The notes: generated from the sequence alone by a model not told the origin. Shown: positions 43,740 to 52,478, counted from the stretch's first letter. The stretch is 64,000 nt of DNA from Rhizobiales bacterium 2SD (GCA_005502805.1 SCMY01000001.1:124001-188000), one strand, 5' to 3'. Numbers and translations are program-made.

Positions 43740-45071
43740 GTGATCGATCAGGCTTTCGATATCGCCATCGTCGGCGGCGGCGCCAGCGGCACCCTGCTTG
43801 CGCTGCAACTGATGCGCCTTGGCGGTGAGCATTTGCGGATCGCCCTCATCGAGCGTGGCCCCTCGTTCGGCAGCGGCATCGCCTATGCGACGGGCTGCGA
43901 GGAGCACCTGCTCAACACCCGCGCCGGCGACATGAGCGCTTGGCCGGACGATGCCGGCCATTTCCTCCGCTGGCTGCCGGAGGGGACGACCGATTTCGTT
44001 CGGCGACGCGAATACGGTCATTACCTGAAAGCCGAGCTTGCAAAGGCGGAAGCGGCAGGCGCCGGCCGTCTGTCGCTGATTCCGGCCGAGGTCACCGATT
44101 TGGAGCCGAGTGGCGGCCAGACGATCCTGCATCTCGGCGACTCCTCGACATTGACGGCCGGCCGCATCGTGTTGGCCACTGGCCACCGGCCGCCGGAACT
44201 CGACCGCGGCGCGTTCCACGGCAACCCCTGGGATGATGCCGCGCTTGCCGACCTGCCGCCATCGGCAAGCCTGTTGCTCATCGGAACCGGGTTGACGATG
44301 GTCGACCTCGTCGTCGCGCTGGGCGACCACGGGCACCACGGCAAGATCCTCGCGATCTCCCGTCGAGGCCTTTTGCCGCGCGCCCACCCGGCTCAGGCGC
44401 CAAAGGCGCCTGCGGAAGAGCCACCTGCCGCTCTGTTCGCCGGCCCCTTGTCGAAACGGCTCGCGGCATTCCGGCGCCTCGTTCGCGACGGCACTCCCTG
44501 GGGAGCGCTGATGTTGGCATTGCGGCCGCACAATGCGGCCCTTTGGCGGACTCTCGACAAGTGTCAGCAAGGGCGCTTCATTCGGCATCTTCGGCCGTGG
44601 TGGGACGTCCATCGCCACCGCGTGGCGCCGGAAGCGGGCGCCACGGTCGCCGCCCGGATCGCGAATGGCGGTCTCGTGATCGACAAAGGACGTATCCTGG
44701 CGCTCGACGTCGCCGTCGATCAGGTCGAGGCGAGGATCGCCACGGCGGCCGCTCCTTCCGGTGCGGTCATGCGCTTTGACCGCGTCATTGATTGCCGGGG
44801 CCCGCGCAACGACGTCGCCGACGGTGCTGGATTGCTTGCCCGGCTCGCCACGCGAGGCTTGGTGCGAGCCGATGATCTTGGCCTCGCCCTGGACGTCGAC
44901 GACGAGGGTCGCCTGATCGACCGGGCGGGCAGCGCATCGAGGCGGTTGTTCGCACTCGGACCACTCACGCGCGGCCGGCATTGGGAGATCACCGCGATCC
45001 CCGACATCCGCAAGCGCGCAGCGGCGCTCGCCGCATTGCTGGCTAGCGAGTTGGCTCCGGGAACGAGCTAG
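43740..45071 (+). CDS. FAD/NAD(P)-binding protein (NAD_binding_9 type)
   Basis: A 443-residue flavoprotein-like protein. The start FDIAIVGGGASGTLLALQL is the dinucleotide-binding fold, with ERGPSFGSGIAYATGCEEHLLN and NTRAGDMSAWPDD, typical of the YdhS-like family. A second nucleotide motif is LLLIGTGLTMVDLVVAL, and a C-terminal RLFALGPLTRGRHWEITAIP closes the fold. GTG at 43740 is chosen because the preceding codons have no family character. No partner is evident; 175 bases separate it from the acylation operon. Members are poorly characterised and the reaction is unknown. Confidence 0.8.
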   Translation: MIDQAFDIAIVGGGASGTLLALQLMRLGGEHLRIALIERGPSFGSGIAYATGCEEHLLNTRAGDMSAWPDDAGHFLRWLPEGTTDFVRRREYGHYLKAELAKAEAAGAGRLSLIPAEVTDLEPSGGQTILHLGDSSTLTAGRIVLATGHRPPELDRGAFHGNPWDDAALADLPPSASLLLIGTGLTMVDLVVALGDHGHHGKILAISRRGLLPRAHPAQAPKAPAEEPPAALFAGPLSKRLAAFRRLVRDGTPWGALMLALRPHNAALWRTLDKCQQGRFIRHLRPWWDVHRHRVAPEAGATVAARIANGGLVIDKGRILALDVAVDQVEARIATAAAPSGAVMRFDRVIDCRGPRNDVADGAGLLARLATRGLVRADDLGLALDVDDEGRLIDRAGSASRRLFALGPLTRGRHWEITAIPDIRKRAAALAALLASELAPGTS

Positions 45072-45246
45072 TTACGCGCCTCCCATGCTGGCCGGATTGG
45101 CTGCGATCAGGGGCGTTCCAAAGGATCGCGCGACGCACCCGTGAACGTGTTCTTGCCGACCGGCGCCGCGCGTTGACGTGGAGCTGCCGCTGGTGTTAAC
45201 GGCTCGCGCTGACAATGATGGCGATGCGAACCTCAGGACGCACTCT

Positions 45247-46362
45247 ATGCCGGCAGCATTCAAGGTCGCTCAGCCGTTCGATGCGCGATCTCATCTCTCG
45301 GCGTTTGTGGCCACATTGGTCTTCGCAGCGACTCTTCCTTTCATAGATGCCTACCTATTGCGGCCCAGTGGCGCCGATGTCTATCGCAGCGTGCCGCCCC
45401 GCTATGTGAATTACAGATTTGTCGGCGATCAGATCGCCAAGGGCGGAGATGTCGACGTCCTGCTCATCGGCGCTTCCGATACCTGGACCACCTTCGATAC
45501 CAAGGCCTTGACGGAATCGCTGTCGGCAGCGCTCGGTCGCCCCGCGAAGGTCCTCAATTTCGGCACGAACTGGTTCGGTGCCGAAGCTTATCAGGCCCGC
45601 GTGCGTGACGCTCTGAGCAATCTTCGCGCCAAGGTGGTCCTCATCCCGGACTCCGACGCCGGTTTCACCTACCCGCACGAGCTGACGAAGTATTGGTGGC
45701 GGCATCCAGTCGCCAATGCACCGGACTCGCTGACCATGCGTGAGCAGGTGACGCTCTATGCAGCCTCGGTGCTGGGAGCTCCGCATCGTCTCTGGGCGGA
45801 TTTGCGAGGCGTTTCGAACCTGCGGCTGACCCCGAGCTGGCAATCCAGCGCCAACGCCATGGAACAGACCCAGGGCTTCAACGGCGAACGGCTCGGCTGG
45901 CTCTCGCATTTCAGCACCGACCGAACCACGCGCCCGGCATTCGCCGACGTCGATCGCAAGCCCCCCCCGATTCCGGTCGAGGCGCTGTTCTACAAGAACC
46001 AGGAAGACGCCAACTTCGTCCATCTCTACTACGACTACAACGCCTACCAGACCGCTTTCCTCAAGGACATCGACGCGGTGGTCCGGGCGCAGGGCGGTGT
46101 CTTCGCCATGGCCTCGATACCAGTCCACTTTCGCGATAAGCCACTGGAACGGGCCGTCGTTAGACCGATCGCCAACAAAGAAACCCGACCGTGGCCCAGC
46201 ATCGGCATTTCGATGACCCAGCTTTTCGCGGGCCTCACCTTCGATGAAATGAAAACGTTCTACTCGAACGAGAGCCATTTCAACGCTTCTGGCGCTCGCC
46301 TCTACAGCCGCACAATCGCACCTGCCCTTGCAAAGTTGATCGTCGATGCCGAAAAGCGGTGA
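45247..46362 (+). CDS. Membrane-tethered SGNH acyltransferase (DltD/AlgX-like)
   Basis: A 371-residue protein with one N-terminal membrane segment (about 19-38) and a periplasmic SGNH-like domain. The nucleophile is Ser77 in LLIGASDTWTTFD; FGTNWFGAEAY is block II-like; His344 lies in NESHFNASGARLYS. The usual D-x-x-H reads N-E-S-H here. In DltABCD-type systems such a protein takes the acyl group from the MBOAT's shuttle and puts it on the polymer. ATG 45247 follows AGGA eight bases upstream. It overlaps the microprotein gene by 17 bases, which ties the two together. Call is by fold and context. Confidence 0.78.
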   Translation: MPAAFKVAQPFDARSHLSAFVATLVFAATLPFIDAYLLRPSGADVYRSVPPRYVNYRFVGDQIAKGGDVDVLLIGASDTWTTFDTKALTESLSAALGRPAKVLNFGTNWFGAEAYQARVRDALSNLRAKVVLIPDSDAGFTYPHELTKYWWRHPVANAPDSLTMREQVTLYAASVLGAPHRLWADLRGVSNLRLTPSWQSSANAMEQTQGFNGERLGWLSHFSTDRTTRPAFADVDRKPPPIPVEALFYKNQEDANFVHLYYDYNAYQTAFLKDIDAVVRAQGGVFAMASIPVHFRDKPLERAVVRPIANKETRPWPSIGISMTQLFAGLTFDEMKTFYSNESHFNASGARLYSRTIAPALAKLIVDAEKR

Positions 46363-46471
46363 CCTCTTCCTTTATTGCGTGCTGCTCGCACTGGGAGCCG
46401 CTGGCGTGGTCATGATCGAGATCGTGCCGCGCTACATGCTGTCGACCTCTCTCGTTTACGGTGGCTTCTGA
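46346..46471 (+). CDS. DltX-like acyl-shuttle microprotein, 41 residues
   Basis: Read by hand. The start MPKSGDLFLY leads into one transmembrane helix (CVLLALGAAGVVMIEIV), then a short outer tail that ends STSLVYGGF. The last six residues L-V-Y-G-G-F place a tyrosine (Tyr38) fourth from the end and phenylalanine last, the form of the C-terminal hexapeptide on DltX (F-I-Y-x-x-F), whose tyrosine carries the acyl group between MBOAT and the SGNH transferase. It starts inside the SGNH gene and stops two bases before the MBOAT ATG, exactly where dltX stands relative to dltB in spirit. Homology is by pattern; the sequence is too short for more. Confidence 0.7.
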   Translation: MPKSGDLFLYCVLLALGAAGVVMIEIVPRYMLSTSLVYGGF

Positions 46472-46473
46472 CC

Positions 46474-47676
46474 ATGCAGGCCGAGCCTCTGTTCACGACG
46501 ACGCTTGTCGATCTCCAATGGATCGGCGCCTATATCGCGGTCGCCTTTCTCCTGATTCTGCCGCGCTATCCTTACGCGCTGAAGCAGTGGTTGCTGGCGG
46601 CACTCAATCTCGGCGCAGTGTTTTTCTTTTTCTTCGGCTTCAAGCCGGAAGCCTATGTCCAGTACGGCGTCATGCTGGCGGTGCTGGTGATGCATTGGAT
46701 CATCCTGCGCGCCTTCCATGCGACCGGCAATGACGACAACCGGCTATATTGGCTGGCGTTCCTGTTCCCGATCGCGTTGCTCGTGGCTTTCAAGGCTCAG
46801 TCGACGCTCGCTCTGCTGGGCGCATCCTACCTTTCGTTTCGCATGGCGCAGACCGCGTTCGAGCTGCGCGGGCGCCCGCAAATTCAGGTTGGCCTCGGGG
46901 AATATCTCGCCTTTCTGGTATTCCCGCCAACCTTCTCGGCCGGACCGATCAGCCCGTTCCTCTATTATCGCGAGACCGCTACCGGAGCCTCGATCTCGCT
47001 TTACAACATCGGCTGGGGGCTGCTCAGGATAGCGATCGGCTATATCAAGTTCCGGTTTCTTGCGACATTCTTCCAGCAATTGACGTTCGGCTCGCACTGG
47101 AGCGGCGGCTTCCAGCATGATCTGCTGGATTTCATGCTGTCCGGCGCCTCCTACTATCTGTATCTATTCATGAATTTTTCCGGCTACACGGATATTGCCG
47201 TCGGCCTTGGCGCCCTGCTCGGCATTCGCGTCCGGGAGAATTTTGCCAACCCCTTTCTCGCGCGCAACGTCAAGGATTTCTGGCGTCGCTGGCATTTGTC
47301 GCTGACGGAGTTCGTGCGTGACGCCGTCTTCACGCCTCTCTCCATGGTCCTCATGCGCACGCTGGGACCGAACTTCGCCACGCTCTCGGTACTGATCGCG
47401 ACCTTCGCCACCTTCACCGTTCTGGCGATGTGGCACGGCGTAGAAGCAGGCTTTTTCATCTTCTATACCGCGCATGCATTGGCCTTCGCCTTCAACCAGA
47501 TCACCGAGGACATGTTGCGCCGTCGCGGTCGCGGCGTTCTGCGTCGTTACATGGACAATCCATGGACGTTGTGGACCGGACGCGTCCTGACCTTTCTGTT
47601 CCTGTCCGCGACCTGCGCCTTCCTCGAGCTCCGGACTTGGGCTGAAATCACGAAGGTTTTCGCCTTGATGTCGTGA
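46474..47676 (+). CDS. MBOAT-family O-acyltransferase
   Basis: A 400-residue polytopic enzyme with about ten membrane segments. Both signature histidines are present: His274 in FWRRWHLSLTEFVRDAVF and His321 in LAMWHGVEAGFFIFY. Further marks are SYLSFRMAQTAFE, FPPTFSAGPISPF and FMNFSGYTDIAVGLGALLGI. It would draw an acyl group from a carrier in the cytoplasm and pass it across the membrane. It does not end in a shuttle hexapeptide (the end is KVFALMS), so the separate microprotein just upstream probably provides it. ATG at 46474, two bases after the microprotein stop. Confidence 0.92.
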   Translation: MQAEPLFTTTLVDLQWIGAYIAVAFLLILPRYPYALKQWLLAALNLGAVFFFFFGFKPEAYVQYGVMLAVLVMHWIILRAFHATGNDDNRLYWLAFLFPIALLVAFKAQSTLALLGASYLSFRMAQTAFELRGRPQIQVGLGEYLAFLVFPPTFSAGPISPFLYYRETATGASISLYNIGWGLLRIAIGYIKFRFLATFFQQLTFGSHWSGGFQHDLLDFMLSGASYYLYLFMNFSGYTDIAVGLGALLGIRVRENFANPFLARNVKDFWRRWHLSLTEFVRDAVFTPLSMVLMRTLGPNFATLSVLIATFATFTVLAMWHGVEAGFFIFYTAHALAFAFNQITEDMLRRRGRGVLRRYMDNPWTLWTGRVLTFLFLSATCAFLELRTWAEITKVFALMS

Positions 47677-47738
47677 ATATGGTCCATCCCTAGCCAGTCC
47701 CGGCGCCCTCGTCGGCTTCAGTTTCTCCGGAGGTTCAC

Positions 47739-47996
47739 ATGTCCGAAACCGATATTATCGCCCGCATGCTGCCTGTCTTTCAGGAGGTGTTCGACGATGA
47801 TACCTTGGTCATCACGGCCAGCACGACCTCCGAGGACGTCGAAGATTGGGACAGCCTCAGCAATGTGCGTCTGATCATCGCCATCGAGCGTGCGTTCGGA
47901 GTGCGGATCAAGGCCTCCGAAGTTGCCCAATTGAGCGATGTCGGTTCGCTGGCGGATCTCGTTGCGCAGAAATTGGCTGCCGGAGCAGGGGCCTGA
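47739..47996 (+). CDS. Acyl carrier protein
   Basis: An 85-residue acidic helical carrier. The phosphopantetheine serine is Ser39 in EDWDSLSNVRLIIAIE, a good match to the DSL motif. It lies 62 bases after the MBOAT and 18 before the FkbH gene, with a strong GGAGG ribosome site. It is the likely acyl donor for the MBOAT and the acceptor for the FkbH-like enzyme. It is a free-standing pathway carrier, not the fatty-acid ACP, judged from its context. Confidence 0.93.
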   Translation: MSETDIIARMLPVFQEVFDDDTLVITASTTSEDVEDWDSLSNVRLIIAIERAFGVRIKASEVAQLSDVGSLADLVAQKLAAGAGA

Positions 47997-48014
47997 GCCG
48001 ATAGGAGACACCCC

Positions 48015-49931
48015 GTGACCGTGGGCACCGCACAACTGTCCTGGCTTCCGGACGTACCGGCGGATTTCACCCGTCGTTTGAAGGAGCTCGACCCCGCCGC
48101 CCCGGACTTCGGTACTGCTCTGCAGCGCCTGGCGACGGCACGTCTCAACATCAACCAGGCGACCAGTCTCGGACGGCGGATCGAAGCGCAGCTGTCGAAT
48201 GGCGGCAAGCTGAATCCGTTCCCGTCCCTGAAACTGGCCGTGCTCTCGAACGGAACGATCACGCTCGCCGCCGGCGCCATCCAGGCTGCGGCATTGCGCC
48301 ATGGCGTAGCGACCCAGGTCCGGTGCGTCGAGTATGAACTCGCCACCAATGTCGCCCTGTCCGGCGAACCCGAGATGGGGGCGTTCGCACCCGACCTCGT
48401 GCTGCTCGCGTTCGACTATCGAGGCCTTCCTTTCGATCGCATGCGTGCCGGCGAGCCGGCAAAGCCGGTGGTCGAGGAGGTGATCGGCCACCTCAGGATG
48501 CTGCGGGACGGAATCAAGCGGAACTTCGGCGTACCGGTCGTCTTCCAGACGCTCGCGACGCCGCCGGCCTCGCTGTTCGGCAATTTCGATGTCCGCCTTG
48601 GCGGCACCTGGCGATCGGTGATCAGCGCCGTCAACGCGGCAATCGTCGAATTGGTGGAAGAAGGCGGCTATCTGCTCGATGTCGCTGGGCTTGTCGAACG
48701 GGTCGGATCCGAGAACTGGTTCGACGAGCCGCAATGGCTGGCCCACAAGGTGTCCTTCCAGCTCGACATGGCGCCGGCCTATGCGGACTATGTAGGCCGT
48801 CTGGTCGGCGCCGTACGCGGCCGTAGCCGCAAATGCCTCGTACTCGATCTCGACAACACGCTGTGGGGCGGCGCGATCGGCGACGAAGGGCTTTCGGGCA
48901 TCGTTCTCGGTCAGGGATCGGCCGATGGAGAAGCCTTCCTCGCGGTACAGCGCATGGCCCTGGCATTGCGCGAACGGGGGGTGGCGCTGGCCGTCTGCTC
49001 GAAGAACGATGACGCGAATGCGCGCCAGCCGTTCCGCTCGCATCCGGACATGTTGCTGAAGGAGGAACACATCTCGGTGTTCCAGGCCAACTGGGTCGAC
49101 AAGGCCACCAATCTCGAAGCGATCGCCAAGACGCTGAATATCGGGCTGGATGCCTTGGTCTTCCTCGACGACAACCCGGCTGAACGCGGACAGGTCCGCA
49201 TGGCGCTGCCGATGGTCGCGATTCCCGAGGTCGGCACCGACCCTTCGACCTATGCCTGGACCATCCAGGCCGCGGGCTATTTCGACGCCGTTTCGTTCTC
49301 GGCGGAGGACAAGCAGCGGGCCGATCAGTATGCCGCGGAAGTTCAACGTGTCGCGGTCATGAGCCAGGCGCGCGATCTCGGCGATTATCTCAGCGAATTG
49401 GCGATGGTCATCCATTTCGCCCCATTCGATCCGATCGGGCGCTCGCGCATCGCGCAGCTCATCAACAAGTCGAACCAGTTCAACCTGACCTCGCGCCGTT
49501 ACACGGAGGCGCAGGTTGCTGCCTTCGAAGGCGATACCGCGGCCTATACGATGCAGGTCCGTTTGCGGGACCGCTTCGGCGACAGCGGCATGATCGGCGT
49601 CATCGTCGCCCGACCAGCCGAACATGCCGGCGAGCCGGCCTTCGACATCGACACCTGGCTGATGAGCTGCCGCGTTCTTGGGCGCAAGGTCGAGGCCGCC
49701 ATGCTGAGCGAGCTGGCGCAAGCAGCTCGCGCCGGCGGAGCACGCTGGCTGATCGGGCGTTATGTCCCCACCGCCAAGAACGGCATGGTGCGCGAACACT
49801 ACGCCAAGCTTGGCTTTACCCTTGTCGAGGAATTGCCCTCGGGCGAATGCATTTGGCAGCTCGATCTCAGCGCCTTTTCAGCTGAGGATCTGCCGATGGT
49901 TGTCGAACGCGTCACGAAGGCGGCGGCGTGA
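48015..49931 (+). CDS. FkbH-like HAD-family acyl-ACP synthase
   Basis: A 638-residue protein of the FkbH family, which in tetronate and related pathways loads a D-glyceryl unit from 1,3-bisphosphoglycerate onto an ACP. Parts in order: an SGNH-like N-terminal region (LAVLSNGTITL, near 74-84), the HAD core with DLDNTLWGGAIGD (D278, D280) and FLDDNPAERGQVR, and a GNAT-like C-terminal domain with SCRVLGRKVEAAML and GRYVPTAKNGMVREHYAKLG. GTG start at 48015 with AGGAG seven bases upstream. It overlaps the next gene, or nearly so. Glyceryl is the established unit; a lactyl or other three-carbon variant is possible. Confidence 0.9.
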   Translation: MTVGTAQLSWLPDVPADFTRRLKELDPAAPDFGTALQRLATARLNINQATSLGRRIEAQLSNGGKLNPFPSLKLAVLSNGTITLAAGAIQAAALRHGVATQVRCVEYELATNVALSGEPEMGAFAPDLVLLAFDYRGLPFDRMRAGEPAKPVVEEVIGHLRMLRDGIKRNFGVPVVFQTLATPPASLFGNFDVRLGGTWRSVISAVNAAIVELVEEGGYLLDVAGLVERVGSENWFDEPQWLAHKVSFQLDMAPAYADYVGRLVGAVRGRSRKCLVLDLDNTLWGGAIGDEGLSGIVLGQGSADGEAFLAVQRMALALRERGVALAVCSKNDDANARQPFRSHPDMLLKEEHISVFQANWVDKATNLEAIAKTLNIGLDALVFLDDNPAERGQVRMALPMVAIPEVGTDPSTYAWTIQAAGYFDAVSFSAEDKQRADQYAAEVQRVAVMSQARDLGDYLSELAMVIHFAPFDPIGRSRIAQLINKSNQFNLTSRRYTEAQVAAFEGDTAAYTMQVRLRDRFGDSGMIGVIVARPAEHAGEPAFDIDTWLMSCRVLGRKVEAAMLSELAQAARAGGARWLIGRYVPTAKNGMVREHYAKLGFTLVEELPSGECIWQLDLSAFSAEDLPMVVERVTKAAA

Positions 49932-49945
49932 GGCGCGGGTCAGCG

Positions 49946-50935
49946 ATGGAGAACGGGGCGCGTATCGCGGGTTTCGGATTTCATTTTCCGGGACAGCCGA
50001 TCGATATCGCGTCTCTCCCTCTGGAAAAGGCCGAGCGGGATCGCCTGTCGAAGCTCGGTCAAAAGGTGACCTACGCATCGGACATCGACTCGACCGAGTT
50101 GATGGTAGCCGCTGCTCGCGACGCCCTCGCCCGGAGCGGTGCGACAGCTGCGCAGATCGGAACCGTCATCTCCGCTCCCTCGCTGGTCACCGCCTATGGG
50201 CTCGAAATCCCTGCGGTGGCGATCCGGGCCGCCCTTGGGTTGAAGCAGGCTGAATGCCTCAACATCGCCCAGGGTTGTGTCGGTGTGCTCCGGGGCATTC
50301 ATCTGGCGCGGCAGCTCCTCCTTGCAGAACCGGAACGCGGTGACATCCTCGTCGTGACGAGTTGCCGGGCATCGCAACTCACACATAATTTCAACCACGG
50401 CGCCTTCTTTTGGGGCGATGCCGGCGCGGCCGTGCTGGTTACAGCCCGCCCCGGCCCCGGGCTGCACGTCTCAGCCTATGCGGAGCGCTCAGCCGACGCC
50501 GAATGGGGTGCCATGCGCATTCCCTTCGGCGACCTGGAGCCCCACGCGCTCGATCACGGTCCATCGGCCATCGGCATTCATTTCTCCAGCCCCGATGCGC
50601 AGTTCGACTATGTTCGTGGCGAGCAGGAGCGGTTTTCGGGGGTGCTGAGGGACCTGATCGGCGACACGTCGCTGCAACAGCCCGACCTCGAGGCCCTGTT
50701 CCTGCCATCGACCGGGCAAAATCGAGTGAAGACCCTCTTCGCCGAGGACAAGGCGCTCATCCAGACGCTGAAGACGGATTTCAGCTATGCCCATTTTGGC
50801 GGCGTGGATCCGATTTTTTCGCTGTCTGCGTATCTGGAGCAGCGCCCCGTCGAGGGTGAGGGTTTGTTTGCGGTTCTCTCTCCCGCCTTCACCGCTCAGT
50901 GGGCGGGGCTGCTCCTGGAATACCGGCCGGGTTGA
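49946..50935 (+). CDS. KAS III-like acyl-ACP synthase or acyltransferase
   Basis: A thiolase-fold protein of 329 residues. Cys111 in LNIAQGCVGVLRG is the nucleophile. The usual second and third residues are not seen: where FabH has HQAN this protein reads LPSTGQNR, and the Asn loop is replaced by YAHFGGVDPIFSL. It may therefore transfer acyl groups or condense by another route instead of the malonyl-ACP reaction. Similar degenerate KAS III proteins pair with FkbH and ACP in tetronate assembly. A GTG at 49928 overlapping the FkbH stop is an alternative start. Confidence 0.82.
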   Translation: MENGARIAGFGFHFPGQPIDIASLPLEKAERDRLSKLGQKVTYASDIDSTELMVAAARDALARSGATAAQIGTVISAPSLVTAYGLEIPAVAIRAALGLKQAECLNIAQGCVGVLRGIHLARQLLLAEPERGDILVVTSCRASQLTHNFNHGAFFWGDAGAAVLVTARPGPGLHVSAYAERSADAEWGAMRIPFGDLEPHALDHGPSAIGIHFSSPDAQFDYVRGEQERFSGVLRDLIGDTSLQQPDLEALFLPSTGQNRVKTLFAEDKALIQTLKTDFSYAHFGGVDPIFSLSAYLEQRPVEGEGLFAVLSPAFTAQWAGLLLEYRPG

Positions 50936-50996
50936 GCATGCGAGCGCGGCCGGCCGCGATCATGTCACCTCGCCGCAGCTGGAATTCGGTGCGGCC

Positions 50997-52478
50997 TCAC
51001 CGCGGCCCGGCTTTCAGCCTGATCCCGTCCAACAAGCGCATCAGGATCGGCTCGAGGATATCGATGGGATCCTCGGTCTCGACTTTCACGATTGAATTGG
51101 TCTGATCGGTCAGCAGGCGCGGCAAGCGCGGCATCTCGATCGACAGACGTCTGTCGGATGCTGCCAAGGCCTGGCTGACGGCCTCCCCGGCGGCCTTTGC
51201 GGCAGCGTATTCGATGATCTGGTCGATCGGCCGATCCAGGGCTTCGGTCGATGGATACAGGACCGCGACGGGCCCCTGCGTCCACTTGCAGACACCTTGC
51301 ACCGTCTCGATGAAAGCATCGACATAGACGTCCAGGAATTCGTCGAGCCAGGCTCTCGAATAGCGCTGCGTGCGCCGGCGGAAGATATGAGGGCTCGCGA
51401 AATACAGGAGCAGCACCGGCCGCTTCGGCTCCGACAGCGGCGGAAGCGGCAGCTCTCCGCCGACCGTGAACTGCACGACCTCGCAGCGCGCTCCCAATTC
51501 TCTGATCGAATCGGCCACCGCCTCCGCTTCTGCCGACGCACTTCGATAGCTGAGGACGAGGTCGGCACCGCCAGCCGCCAAAAGCTGGGCGGCGATCGCC
51601 CCCAGCCCGCGCGAGCCGCCGACCACGAAGGCCGTGCTCCCCTCGAAGGGACGCCCGGGCAGTCGCCCCCGGAAATCACTGGCAGCAAGCTGCTCGACCG
51701 GTGCAGGACGGAAGAAAGCCGTCAGCTCTGCGGTCAGCCCCGGAGCCTCGACCGAGCAGCTCGTCACCGCCTTGTCCGGATCTGCCGAGGTGACGTGGAA
51801 CGTGACGTCCTTCGGCTGCTCTCCCATGGACGGCGTCAGAACGACCCGCGCCTCGGTGAAGAGCGAATGGGCCCCGGGCCATTCCATGCCCACGACCGTA
51901 GACAGCAGCGCGAGCCCCGCCGTGCGGCGCTCGCCGAGCCAGGCCACCAGATTGGGGTATCGCGCGTTCAGCAGCGCGGCGTCCACCGCCAGCGGCAGCG
52001 CACCGGCGAAACCTTCGCCATCCTCGATATGTCGCTCTCGCGGGCTTGCGAATGGTGGCGCCATTCGCTCTGGACCGCGGAGTGGCTCGCCGGGCTCGAA
52101 TGCCGTCTCCGCCCCCGCATCCCCTGCCAAGGTGATCTTGACGAGATCCGCTTCGCCCGTCCGGACGACAAGCCGCACCCGCTGGTCGTCACGCGATACG
52201 CAAACGATATCGATGGCTTCCGCCACAAAAACCGGCTTGAGGAACTGCACCTGCAGGCGCGACCATCCTCTCGTCGGAAGGGACCCGTTGGCGACACAGG
52301 CCTCGAGCGCGCTCAGCAAAGTATTCAGGCCATGCACGACCACTTCGCCAAAGGCCGAGCGTCGCCCGGCATGGGGATCGACATGAATCGGGTTATGGTC
52401 CCCGCTCAATCGCGCGAAATCTGCTTGGCTCTCCGCATCGATGGAGAGCTGTGCGAGGGTGGTCCGTTCTGATGCCAT
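50997..52478 (-). CDS. MaoC-like dehydratase fused to an SDR ketoreductase
   Basis: A 493-residue fusion. Residues 1-125 form a hot-dog fold with the R-hydratase motif FARLSGDHNPIHVDP (Asp27, His32). Residues 130-260 look like a second, non-catalytic hot-dog part. Residues 280-490 are an SDR with VVGGSRGLGAIAAQ (287-293), Ser410 and Tyr424/Lys428 (YAAAKAAG). Together it could reduce and dehydrate, or hydrate, a beta-keto acyl chain. It converges on the KAS III gene with 61 bases between them, so it belongs to the same island but another transcript. Single-chain MaoC-SDR proteins of this length are uncommon in my experience. Confidence 0.82.
   Translation of the reverse strand: MASERTTLAQLSIDAESQADFARLSGDHNPIHVDPHAGRRSAFGEVVVHGLNTLLSALEACVANGSLPTRGWSRLQVQFLKPVFVAEAIDIVCVSRDDQRVRLVVRTGEADLVKITLAGDAGAETAFEPGEPLRGPERMAPPFASPRERHIEDGEGFAGALPLAVDAALLNARYPNLVAWLGERRTAGLALLSTVVGMEWPGAHSLFTEARVVLTPSMGEQPKDVTFHVTSADPDKAVTSCSVEAPGLTAELTAFFRPAPVEQLAASDFRGRLPGRPFEGSTAFVVGGSRGLGAIAAQLLAAGGADLVLSYRSASAEAEAVADSIRELGARCEVVQFTVGGELPLPPLSEPKRPVLLLYFASPHIFRRRTQRYSRAWLDEFLDVYVDAFIETVQGVCKWTQGPVAVLYPSTEALDRPIDQIIEYAAAKAAGEAVSQALAASDRRLSIEMPRLPRLLTDQTNSIVKVETEDPIDILEPILMRLLDGIRLKAGPR

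Noticed and set aside
47718..49799. A leftward open frame of 693 codons
   Set aside because: It is antisense to the ACP and FkbH genes, whose motifs and ribosome sites are clear.
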